Assembly: GCA_005656395.1 (NCBI GenBank)
Contig: SRSI01000031.1
Coordinates: forward strand, 372,001 to 436,000
Direction of reading: 5' to 3'
Length of the DNA: 64,000 nucleotides
Source of the DNA: Strongyloides papillosus
Lineage: Eukaryota > Nematoda > Chromadorea > Rhabditida > Strongyloididae
Part shown: positions 20,796 to 31,918 of the stretch, in pieces
How the letters are laid out: every line of letters starts with the position of its first letter
How positions within the stretch are numbered: the first letter of the stretch is position 1
The notes under the pieces: model-generated
The model's input: the letters and a program-made list of their open reading frames with translations, nothing else
What the model was told of the DNA's origin: nothing
Database searches by the model: none
Program-made: the position numbers and the translations under genes

Positions 20796-23536
20796 CTTAT
20801 CAAAATTATTAAATAAAAAAAAACAATTTCTAGAACAGAAAATAATATTAAAATAAAAACAATATAACAAAAAAAACGAGAACAACCGATGGATTTACCT
20901 TAAATAAATGGAAAAGAAACTATTAACAATATAGCTATATGTTAATATAAATGATTATATTAACCTGCCATTGAGACAAACAAAAATTTAGTTTTCCTAT
21001 AGTTGGTTTGCAGATAGAAGCAATCATGTTAATGAGTCGTTTTAAGATTTACCATTTTGTTGTATTCTTGTAAGTTACTTATTCACTAGAACTCCATCTA
21101 TTCCATTCATAGGCAATAAAAGATTATGCTGGAAGGTATTTAGACGTTTTTTTATTAGTAAAAGATATATCAAGTGATCAAATTAGTGTATAGGTCTTTC
21201 TTTTATTAAGAGAGTTTTGGAATCCCATTTATGTTTTTTACGTATATAGTGTTAGTTGGAATTTGTTTGACTTGTAACACGTTTATCATTGTTTCAATAA
21301 TGAAAGGTTTAACTTAAAGATAAAAAACATCTTTTGTTAGATGTAAGATTAATTTCGAAGGGTAAATGATTTATTTATTGGTATTTGATAAGTATTATGA
21401 AAATATTTGTCGTTTTAAAGATATAGATGTTTTATATTATTTCATTATATCAGAGAGTAAAATAATTTAAAAATGACTTAATATATTCATTATACTTATT
21501 TTTTAAATTTTCTAAATATTTTAAAAAAGTGTATGATGTTTCAATTTTATTTTTAAAATTACATTCTGCTTTTAAATATATATATTTTTTTGTATGTTGA
21601 ATTGATTATGAGAATCGAATAAGATAATTAAATATTACTATATAATTACATAAAAATTTTTTTCTACTAAAACTGTTTAAATTTATCTAATTTTATGCAC
21701 TTTAATAACTTAAAGATAAATTTGTTTAGAACTTTCTAAATTAACCGTTTTGTTATCAAGCATTTATAAATAAAAATAAATTTAATCTTTAATATCTTGG
21801 GTAAAAAAACTTTTTTTTATGTTAATAAATAAACGATATTTGCATTGTCATGCAATAAGTATTTTTAAAGTATTAAGGAAAATTTTTGCTTATTAATGTT
21901 CCTCATATTATTGGTATTATTGTTAGAATGTTGATATAACTAAATTCCATAACAAATGCATATAAAATAATAGAAAAATATAGTGTTTATCTACTATATT
22001 AATTTTAGAAGACTATATTTGACATGTATATTGTATGGTTGATTAAACATCAATTCAACATTTTTATGCTAAAAAATACACTAGAAATTTTAATGGAAAT
22101 TTTGCTTGAATCTTTTACTGATGAATGGTTACAAATTAGATGACATTCCTTTACAATTGTGTTTTTTACTTGAAAATTGTAAAGTTATAAATATCTTAAA
22201 TAATAATAACATCAAAAGTCGCTTCTTTTTTAGCAAAAATATGAAGATATATATCTAGAACATGGGTTTGTGTAATTTTTATTATAAAATGATGTATAAA
22301 TGGATGAGATGGATTAGGTTTATATACTCATTTGTCATTGTAAAACAAGATGTGTTTTTGACAGTTTTTTGGAACCAATAATCCTTTGGTTTTCAAATTA
22401 TTCTCCAAACTTTTAAAATAAGTATTTATTCTTTAACACATTTCATTAACAATTCCTATCTTATTTTGTAATCCTCTTTACTTAAAGATCTCATAAATAA
22501 TACATGTTTTCATTTACTTATGGAATTTCTTCTGATATATCTCTTTATAATATAATATAATTTAAAGTTTTATTTTTTTACTATTTAGGACTATGCAAGT
22601 ATATATTAGTGATATGAAAGAAAAAATTAATATAAAGGATAATTTTATATCAAAATTATTATCATATTTTAAAAGCTTAAATAATATAAAAGCAACCATA
22701 AAATTTCTACTAACTTTTTTCATTTTTATCTAAACCAATGCGCGACGTTTTAATTTATATATTTGTGTAAATTAAATTTATCAAAATTTTCAAGATTGAT
22801 AAGTAAGTGAATAAGGAAGACCAGAATATGGAGTTATTTATGTAGTGATATTATAATAGTGTCAAAAGTTTTGCCAGTCTATTTATTATTTGAACTTATG
22901 AAGTCTAAGATTTATAAATATATATGCTAATTTTTTAAGATGTATAGTTGAATAAATCTTTTCTTATTTAAGCCATTTATAGAATTATATTTTTGATAAA
23001 ATATGGCTTTACTTGAAAGTTATTAATTTTAATCTATAGACTTTTCTTAACTTTTTCTATATATATAATTATTTTATTTTGTCTTTAAAAATAAGGAAGC
23101 CAAATTTTAATTATCGAAAAATGAAATTATTTTTAGTTATCTTCTGAAATCAAAACAAAAATTATAGTTATTATTAAAATATCATTATTTTTTCTATTTA
23201 ATAATTGAAAATTTTGTTTATCTATTACTGAAAAAGTTAATCGTTTTTAAAAAATATTCTCATTAAATCTTTATTATATGCAGTTTAGAATAAAAAAAGT
23301 GAATCTTTGAAGTTTATAGTACTTAATATATAATTAAATTACTTTTATAATCGAACAGAATGTAAAAAGCTTTCGTTTGCCATGTCTGTTCTAGAGTAGA
23401 GAGCTGAAAAAGTTAATTTATATTTAAAGTTAGAACACATTTTATAAAACTTTTTAAACTTGAGTGTTACAATTTTCTTTTTCTTTAAAAATCTTTTTGA
23501 TAGATAAATTATTTCAACTATTTGTACATTTTTAGA
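20796..23536. other. Long AT-rich intergenic region
   Basis: 2.7 kb between divergent genes (SKN-1-like and NELL-like). I found no reading frame, RNA gene or tandem repeat of note. It probably holds both promoters and 5' UTR exons that I cannot place. Confidence 0.5.
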
Positions 23537-25255
23537 ATGAAGATTTATATTCTATTATTCTTTCTTCTTCCTTTAGTAAATGGAAAAGGACATTATGCTA
23601 TTTCTAAAACACAGGTAAACTTTTTAAAAATTTTTATCTTTTCTAGTAAAAATAATTTATTAATTTGTAGGGAAATAAAATGTGGAATATTATTTATAGA
23701 AGAGATGTAGATATACAATTTGAGATATGGCATGACTCAGAAATGGAAGGGACTTTGATATCAATATATCATCAACCATATGATCACCAAGAGTTGGTAT
23801 TTGATTGGTACCTATCTTCAATAACAAATGAGATGAAAGTTCGATGGTTGGTAAGTGGAAAAAATAATACTGAAGATGATATGAGTACTCCTCATATTAG
23901 AGAAATTAAGTTCCCAGTGAATATGGTTACCGATGACTGGCATAAACCAATGTTATCAATAAGAGATAACAAAATGATGATTGTTGATGATTGTAAAATT
24001 GTATGGGCGATGGAAGACTTCGATTTAATAAGTAAAAAATCAAATGGTATAAGAGTTTATATAGGTCATAATATACATAAAAGTAATAAGTTTCCTGGAA
24101 AAATCAGAGAATTTTCAATTGATCATGGATCACCAATTTCATTATTATGTCCATATCTTGATACATCTTTATTCACAAAGCATAATGATAATGAAAATGA
24201 AGTACATAATGAGAAAGAGGAGAAAGATATTGATGATACTGACAATGATAATAGAATAAATTTATTAGAAAATGAAGTTAATCATATTAGATATGTAGTT
24301 AAAGGTCTTGTAGAAAGAATTAAAAAAGTAGAACTTCATCAAAGGGGATGTTCTCTAGTTGGAGGACATATTTTATCTTTTGGTGAAAAACACCAAAATT
24401 TAGAAAATTGCACTGAATGTCAATGTTCAACTTCTGGGAATTTACAATGTGGGCCTATAGGCTGCCCAAAATTAGATTGCAAACATCCAATAACAGTAGA
24501 AGGAAAATGCTGTCCTATTTGTGGAAAAAAATGTTGGTATAGTAATATTGCTTATCACGATGGTGAAATTTTTTGGCCCAAAAATTGCGTCCAATGTCAA
24601 TGTGAAGACGGAAAAATGAATTGTCAATTTAAGTAAGTTGTCAAAAATTAGATATTGATCTATTTTAAAACAGTAAACATTATTAAATAATATTTACTGA
24701 TATAAGTATTATTTTTTAAGGGATTAATATTAAAAAATATTTTGTATGTATTTAAAAATACAAATATTGAAAGGAAAATAATATTTTATAAAATTTCTTT
24801 CCACCAACTTATATATGATTGAAACATCTAAATTATTAAAACAAAAATAAATGTTTTACACATCATTAATCACTTGATATTATAGAAATCCAGCATCCTG
24901 TCCATCGTTATCTTGTAGTGAAGATGAGCAAATAACTCCACCAAATGAATGTTGTCCTAGATGTAAAAAAGAAAATTGGTGTGAAAGAGAACACTATATA
25001 GAAAAAGAATATCCATGTGATGAGAATGCTATTTGTATTCACGAAGATCATGGTCCTAAATGTTTATGTAAAGAGGGTTTTTTTGGAAATGGAACAAAAT
25101 GTTTTGATATTGATGAATGTCATATATCTGAAGGGCAGAATAGTTCTTGTAATCTAGGGACAGTGTGTATAAACATACCTGGTTCTTATAAATGTGATTG
25201 TCTTCCTGGTTTTACCAGAATTGATGACAAACGGTGTTTAGATACCATTCATTAA
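23537..25255 (+). CDS. Secreted NELL-like protein (TSPN/LamG, VWC, EGF)
   Basis: Extracellular matrix or signalling protein of 469 residues. Exons 23537-23614, 23671-24632 and 24886-25255 join cleanly (last intron 253 bp). Domains: signal peptide MKIYILLFFLLPLVNG; thrombospondin N-terminal/laminin-G-like domain 25-180; acidic linker and a short coiled coil near 210-235; first VWC module from CSLVGGHI to CCPICGKKC; second VWC module split by the last intron and ending ECCPRC; an EGF module (CDENAIC to GNGTKCFD); and a calcium-type EGF (DIDECHIS to DKRC). The order matches NELL1/2 but is cut short: those have more VWC and six EGF modules and run about 800 residues. TTTTTAG just before the ATG suits trans-splicing. 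Confidence 0.85.
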
Positions 25256-27352
25256 AATTATATGTATAGAACAATTCATTGATTTTGCATGTATTTAAAA
25301 ATAAAAATATTTTTTAATGAATGTTTTACATATTTTTTCTTCTTAAAATTGATAAAATATTTTTTCCATGCACATATATTTTCAAAAATAATGTGATTTT
25401 ATACCTATTGTTTTATAGTGATTCATTTTTTAGAAGAAAAAAAATTGTTGTTTTCAATTTAGAATAGATTTGTCTGTACTTTAATGTTAATTTTTTACAT
25501 TATTTAAATTTTTTTAGCCTTATAAATGCTTATGTATTTCGAAAAAAATTGCATCAAATGTTGTCTGTTTTAGTTTATTTTCAACACATTAACGAAATAT
25601 TTGATTTATTATTTATATGTTTACATTGAATTAGCTAATTGTGTGATTTTTATATACTTCTTCTTTTCAAAGTTTCTTTGGAGAATACAGAATTGTTTTT
25701 GGGAGAAATTAGAAAATATTTGTATTATTAACTTTAATTTGTTTACTGATATTATTGTATGATTTACTTATATATGCTTTATTTTATTAAGAAATACCAA
25801 TTACTAATTTATCTTTTTATTTTTAATACTTGTCATAATGGAATATAAAAGGAAACAAGTATTATATCATTTGAAATTAGTCATCAAACATACCTTATTA
25901 TTATTAATTTTTCTCATATTAAGACATCTCATTAACAAGTTATTGAAATTGTAATTAAAACAATTTTTGTTTTAACATTTATTTAAAAGTTGTTTTTAAC
26001 TTTTCACTAGGCACTTCATTAAAGCATTTATTTATCAACCACCATTGCGTATTCCTTTACTTTTACTTACCTCATCTTTGTACTACATCAGATTAGATAA
26101 ATTCATTTCAGATGTAAAATATATAAGAAAATCAACAATTTAATGTTTTTAAAATCGTTAGATGAGCAGTAGTAGTATTTATTTTATTCTAAAAGTACTT
26201 CGCTACAAGAGAATGAGTATATTATACTAATTTCTCTTATAAATAAATTGTTTATTTTTACAATAAATTATCATTAAATTACATATTTTTTTAATAGTTC
26301 ATTGAAATATACTTTTCAACACAATTCAATACATTTATTTTTAGTTTTTCGAATCACACCACATGACTATCTATCTTTATGGATCATACATATTCTAAAT
26401 ATTTTTTTTATCTACCACGAGTTCTTTCCAAAATTAAACATAAAATATCAAAGTGACTTTAAGGTTTTGTAATAAAGTAACACTTTAACAAATATCATTC
26501 AAATTAAATAATAGTTATTATATTATATTAATAACAATTTTTTACTTGGATTTTTTTTTATAAATGTGAAATTTTATTTTTTTTATACAGAGATTTCGGA
26601 GTATTAATTATAAGAATTAACAAACATTTGGCCTTTTATAATATATAATTCTTCTATTAAACTGCTTACTTTTTCTTATCAAACTACCGATACATTTTTC
26701 AGACAGATTCTCTTATTTAATAGATTACTTCGAGTTAGTATTTTTAACTAATACATTAACTTTTATTTACTTAAATTTTTTTTGTTCCAACCTTATAACC
26801 ACCTTATCAAGGATGTTTATAATCATGCTTATCTCTTTTAACAACACTTTTCAAGTATAAATTTTTCTATTTTTGAAAAAGTGTTTGTTGATAGAAAATT
26901 GCGGTAAAAAAAATTACAGTAATACAATTTACTTATTATACATTCACTTTTTTTAATTTGTTTCTCCTTCATACATTATTATCAACTTCTTTCTTATCAT
27001 AAAGTAAAATTTTGTGAAAAAAAAATTAAAGCACTACTTATGATAAGGATTTCAATGAATTATATAAATTAATCGTAAGTGGATTACCACTTTGTGTTTT
27101 ATTAGCTTAAAATAGTATAATTTTTATATGAAATTAAAATATATGTTCTTAACGCTTAAATTGATTTTAACGAATATAAATGTTTCTTTATTGCTTTCTT
27201 TAGTTTTTTTTTACAAAATTTGATCTGTAATAATTTTTAGTGCTATCTTTTTTTTATTCTTAATTGATTGCGTTGGTTGAATATATATCTTTTTACTAAT
27301 TATAACCTATTATTTGTTCTAGAACAATATAAGTTAGTTATATTATTGTTAA
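25256..27352. other. Long AT-rich intergenic region
   Basis: 2.1 kb with T-runs and A-runs, the 3' flank of the NELL-like gene and the presumed promoter of the Rab-like gene. Nothing else recognised. Confidence 0.5.
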
Positions 27353-28190
27353 ATGACGACGAATACAATTCGTAAAGACAGTACAATTAATAGAACATCT
27401 TTTAAATTTTGGAGTATAAGACAAGGGAAATATGAAAAACAATTAAACAGATCTAAAATCTGTATTCTTGGTGATCCAGGTATATATGAAATATTTATGT
27501 ATTGATCTTTTTTTTTTTAATTTTAGGCGTAGGAAAATCAAGTTTAATTTTAAGATATAATGGACAAGGATTTACTACTAAAGTAACAAATAATTTAGGA
27601 GTACCGTTTATAAAATCTTATCTGTAGGTTTTATTTTTTTTTAATAATTATCTATTTAAATTAGTAACATTTTCAATGAAAAATGTGAACTATTAATTTT
27701 AGATCCGTTAATATGTAAGAGTCGTGAGGAAGCTATAATAAATTATATTAATTTTATCACTAATATTATTTTTGTTTTTGACTTAACGAATAGAGAGTCG
27801 TTTAAGAATCTTAACAAATGGTTTCGACTGGTTGAAAAAAGAACCACTACATCAACAAGACTTTTTGTCATAGCAACAAAAAATGATAATGTTCTTAACA
27901 GAAGTGTTACAATGGAAGAAGGTATGGAATGGGCAAAAAATCACCAAGCAGAGTATTTTGAAGTGTCTTCATATACTGGATCAGGTGTTGTAAAGTCTAT
28001 TAATAGCATTGCCCACACTATTTTCATTAATGAAGTTGAAAGTTTGAAATCAGCTTCCCACTCCGCTAGCCTTAAATCTCAAAATTCAGAGGATGTTGAC
28101 AGTCCAACAGAAATCAAAGAACAGAAGGTATTTGTTAATGAACAAGGAGCGACGAAAAAAAGATCACTAATATGTTGCACAATAAGTTAA
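27353..28190 (+). CDS. Divergent Rab/Ras-like small GTPase-fold protein
   Basis: 249 residues from exons 27353-27479, 27527-27623 and 27665-28190, with introns of 47 and 41 bp. The P-loop is intact (GDPGVGKSS). The switch II motif DTAGQ is replaced by LDPLICKS, so the invariant glycine is missing. G4 reads ATKNDN, not NKxD, and G5 is EVSS. A 42-residue basic N-terminal extension precedes the G domain. The tail ends RSLICCTIS, with paired Cys three residues from the end, which may still be prenylated or palmitoylated. VFDLTNRESF and the domain length are Rab-like. Nucleotide hydrolysis looks doubtful; I cannot assign an orthologue. A low-activity scaffold-type GTPase is an inference. Confidence 0.75.
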
Positions 28191-28349
28191 TTTTAATAAG
28201 TATTAGAAATCAACTGTACATAGTTATTCGTAAAATTTATTTCTTTTTGATCTAGTATATACAAATTAATGATCATGTGTCTTTATAATATTTTATTATT
28301 TTTTAATTATTGGTAAAAATTATTTCTAAAACCTGAATTTTGAATTGAA

Positions 28350-28970
28350 CTATTTCTTTTTTTTGTTTTTAGATGTTATTTCTTTTGTTATAATTTCCGT
28401 TTTTGGATTTATTTTTACTCCACTTTTCTTTAACATATTTTCTAAGTTGGAGAACAATTCTTCATCACGAGAAAGAAGACCTATAACAGATATGTTTGAG
28501 TAATTTAGTTTTTTTGATAAAGTACTTGATAAATTGGATATACAGTAGACGGGACATCTGTCTCTTGAAGACAAGTTTAATTTTATTCCAAGGACAGTAC
28601 TAATAGCTTGATGACTGATTATGGAAGAATCAAGTAGTATGCAACTTAATTTATTGATATCTTCTAATTTCAACACTTGTTTTAACCCAAAAACAGCTTT
28701 TGATGACTTAAAATATAAAATTTATTTATTCACATTAATATAACTTACACGAATTTCATATGGTACTGTAAAATTTTTGTTTTCATTTGACCTTTCTTCA
28801 TCCGACATATTTTTTTTATTTGATTTATTCTTTTTAAAACCATTCTCTTCAAAGTATTTTGCCAGTATGTCTAAAATTTCTGGATTGTCATTATACTGTT
28901 CGTTCCATTGAAAATTCAAAGAAGAATTTAGTGAAATTTTAAATCGATTTGATTTTTTTCCTTTACCCAT
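28350..28970 (-). CDS. L7Ae-fold RNA-binding protein, RPP38-like
   Basis: Exons 28970-28749 and 28706-28350 (42 bp intron, phase 0) give 192 residues. The C-terminal part has the L7Ae pattern: KAVFGLKQVLKLEDINKLSC, a hydrophobic strand CILLDSSIISHQAIS, RDRCPVYCIS and a closing VIGLLSR. Order and spacing recall RPP38, a subunit of RNase P and MRP that binds k-turn RNA. N- and C-termini are Lys-rich (MGKGKKSNRFK and TSKNKKKK). The match is from pattern memory and modest; another L7Ae/NHP2-type protein is possible. The start lies 180 bp from dad-1 on the opposite strand, so the two probably share a promoter region. Confidence 0.65.
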
Positions 28971-29150
28971 CGAAAAGTACACCAAAAGAACAAATTCAAA
29001 ATAGTCGAACGTTTCTCCATTTTATAAGCTAACTTTGTTTTGTAACGAAAAAGGTGGAGAAGTAAACCTCTTCCAACGAACAACTTTGATTGTTCCTAGG
29101 AATATTGTCCTGTTCATCGTTTACATTCCACATCCATAGTTTAATCTAAA
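28971..29150. promoter_or_regulatory. Shared divergent promoter region (RPP38-like and dad-1)
   Basis: The two start codons are separated by 180 bp with no intervening gene, so both promoters must lie here or overlap the 5' ends. No specific motif is claimed. Confidence 0.5.
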
Positions 29151-29542
29151 ATGGTTGAGAAAAAATTATCTGAACTTTTCAATCACATCATCCAGGAATA
29201 TCCTAAAACTACCCCAAAAAAGCTCAAGATTATTGATGCTTACATGGTTTATATTTTGCTTACAGGAATTGTTCAATTTATTTATTGTGTCTTCTTAACA
29301 TCATTTCCTTTTAACGCTTTTTTAGCTGGATTCATTTCAACTGTTGCCTCATTTGTTCTTGCAGGTATATCTAAGGTTTTTTTTTACGAAATTCATATAT
29401 TTTTCTTTCAGCCTCTCTACGTTCTCAAGTCGATCCATTAAATAATGATGAATTTAAGAATATTTCTCCAGAAAGGGCATTCGCAGATTTTTGTCTTGCT
29501 CATGTGGTTCTTCACTTAGTTGTAGCAAATGTTTTAGGTTAA
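29151..29542 (+). CDS. dad-1: DAD1, oligosaccharyltransferase subunit
   Basis: Small ER membrane subunit of the oligosaccharyltransferase that transfers N-glycans to nascent proteins. Exons 29151-29364 and 29412-29542 with a 47 bp intron give 114 residues, the usual length. KLKIIDAYMVYILLTGIVQF, FPFNAFLAGFISTVASFVLA and the C-terminal SPERAFADF plus LHLVVANVLG match DAD1 closely, with three hydrophobic segments. It is followed at 189 bp by a small membrane-protein gene and then spartin on the same strand; both have acceptor-like TTTTATAG or AATTTTAG just before their ATGs, so an operon headed by dad-1 is possible. Confidence 0.95.
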
Positions 29543-29731
29543 ACTTGCTCTACAAGAAGGTGTATTCTGATGGTTTATTTATTTGTTATCATACTTTTCA
29601 GAATGATAAATTATTTTTAAACGTTATTAAAGTTATAATTATATACAAACATTTTTTTATTATCGTTTTGACGTTCTAATACATTAACTTTTTTTATTAA
29701 ATCATAAATAGTCATCACTTTTATAGGCAAA

Positions 29732-29911
29732 ATGATATATATGAGACCACTTAGATACCTCAAAGCAGCTGTAACTAAGCCACAATATTACCCAACATAT
29801 GGAGCACTTGGTGGATCTGCATTCTTTTTAGCCGTCTACTTCTGCGATTGGAAAGCTTTCGGACAATATATTCCTCTTTGGAACCAACGTTATATTACTG
29901 ACAAAAAATAA
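29732..29911 (+). CDS. 59-residue single-pass membrane protein, possibly mitochondrial
   Basis: Short single-exon gene: MIYMRPLRYLKAAVTK, a Tyr-rich turn, a hydrophobic helix (GALGGSAFFLAVYF) and a C-terminal IPLWNQRYITDKK. Size and the positively charged start followed by one helix recall small accessory subunits of complex I, complex III or ATP synthase, but I cannot choose among them. TTTTATAGGCAAA lies directly before the ATG, a good trans-splice acceptor. Codon use is somewhat GC-richer than neighbours, as expected for a highly expressed gene. A second Met at 29741 could be the true start (56 residues). Confidence 0.7.
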   Translation: MIYMRPLRYLKAAVTKPQYYPTYGALGGSAFFLAVYFCDWKAFGQYIPLWNQRYITDKK

Positions 29912-30300
29912 GCAGTAGTTCCAGTTGAATAATAAGTAGAATGAAGAAATATTTTTAAACATGATCTTTGTGATGACTCATTTTTCCATAGGACATAAAT
30001 AAAATTTTTTTAACAGAGATTGTGTACTTAGTTGGTTGTTAGTGTTAAGTAAAAGTATAATTTATGGTAATATGGTGTAAGTACTTTTAATCAGACATAC
30101 ATAGACCTTTGGTTTGATATTGTAAAATTATTTCAATTTTAGTAGAAATGTTTTAAAATATGTTTAAGTGTATTATATAATAAATATACATATAAAAATC
30201 ATTTGTTATATATATGTCGTATTTTATATTGATTGCCTTTGTGTTTATATCAAAATATCTATATATTTTACTTACTATATATTAAATTTTAGACGGCATA

Positions 30301-31831
30301 ATGGATCCCAATGTTGTTGAAAGTTTTCTTACAGAAGTTATGGTTTTTTTCGAACAAGGCATTTGTTATGACAACGATGGAGATGAGGTATTTTTAGTAT
30401 AAAATATACATTTAATAATTGTTTTTTAGATTTATGCCATTAATATGTACAAAGAAGGTTTGAATCTATTTGAAGAAGCAATAAAAATACCAGAAACAAA
30501 AAACCACGAGTTGTTTGATGGTATATGTAAAACTAAAGAAAAAGTTATTTTAAGACTTCAAACTTTAGAAAAAAAATATAATAGTAATGTTGCGAAAGAA
30601 AGCAATCTAAAAGATACTCCAGATGATGAAACAATGAAAGTATGTAAGATTTCTGAAAGTGAATCGTCAAATGAAAATTCATTGGAGGCAAAACAACCGG
30701 AAAAACTAGCCGATAATGAAGCAGAAGTTATTTTTTTTATACCTGATGGTGTTCAATTATTTATAATTGATGGTGAATCGGCATCTGTTCCTACATATCC
30801 AACATCCCTTCAAATATTGAAATTTAAAGAAAATACAGAAAAAGTAAATGAAAATGAGGGTACGTTTAAGCCAGTGGCTGTTATTCAAGTTGGACCATGG
30901 GTATATCCCTTAATACCTGGTAAAACTCCTGTTTTGAAAAATGAATTTAACCTTTATGTTGTTCCAAATCCAACAGAAAGACAACCTAATATGTGTGTAG
31001 GCATTATGATCCCGGATGCATTAGAAGACGAAGTTAAAAAAAATTTTGAAGATCTATTAAATACCTTAACAGAAATGAGAACAAATGATAATGATGAAAT
31101 GAAGGATATGTCAAAAAATGAAAGAAAAAGATTTAGTGAAAAGATTGCAAAATATTTAATTAAAGGAGGTGATAAAATTGCTGGTGGTATATATTCAACT
31201 ACACAGAAAGCATCATCTATAATTCAAAAGACTGGTGAAAAACATAGAAGTACTCTTCACCCAAAAAATAATCCCACTAATATTAACCCTGTTCTTAAAC
31301 ATTCTATTTTTTATATACACAAAGGAAGTAAAATGTTTGCTAAAGTAACAAGAGGTTTACGTAAGTTAATTTTAAATAATTTGACGAAGTATTTTTTTAG
31401 TTGACACTATTGGAAATATGGGCATGAAAATAGGAGGTGGAATTGCAAATACCATAAGTGGTAGTAATCCTTCTCGTATAACATCTGGAACATTTAATAT
31501 TATTGGTGGTGGAGTAACTGGAGTTTCAACAGTATGGATATCATTAGAAAATGCTAGTAAAATTTTATTCAGAAGTATAGCAGATGAGACAGTTGAAAGC
31601 GTAAGGCATAAATACGGAGAAGAAGCAGCTACAACCACTCATAATGCAATGTACGCCGCAGGTCATACAACAATTGCAGGAATGCAATTATGGGACTTAG
31701 GACCAAGGAGTGTAGCTGGAAGAATGGCAAGAAAAGCAGGAGTCCAATTTGTTCATAATTTAAGCGATGGAACGGTAAATTCAGAACTAGAAGTACCTCT
31801 AGAAGTTAAGAAAAAAAAAGAAAAACAATAA
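30301..31831 (+). CDS. Spartin (SPG20) homologue
   Basis: 482 residues from exons 30301-30387, 30430-31360 and 31401-31831 (introns 42 and 40 bp). The N-terminal 75 residues form a MIT-like helical domain (AINMYKEGLNLFEEAIK). A central domain (EVIFFIPDGVQLFIIDGE, GPWVYPLIPGKTPVL) matches the spartin lipid-droplet-binding middle part. The C-terminal senescence domain is Gly/Ala-rich (KYLIKGGDKIAGGIYSTTQK, GMKIGGGIANTISG). Spartin acts in lipid droplet turnover, endosomal trafficking and cytokinesis. The ATG follows AAATTTTAG. Its stop lies 88 bp from the stop of gamma-COP on the other strand. Confidence 0.88.
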
Positions 31832-31918
31832 TAAATTTTATATAATTACGAAAAATGTTTTTGTCTAATAAATAATTTTGTTAAATTTTTAATAGGGCTT
31901 ATTGATATATTAAAAATT

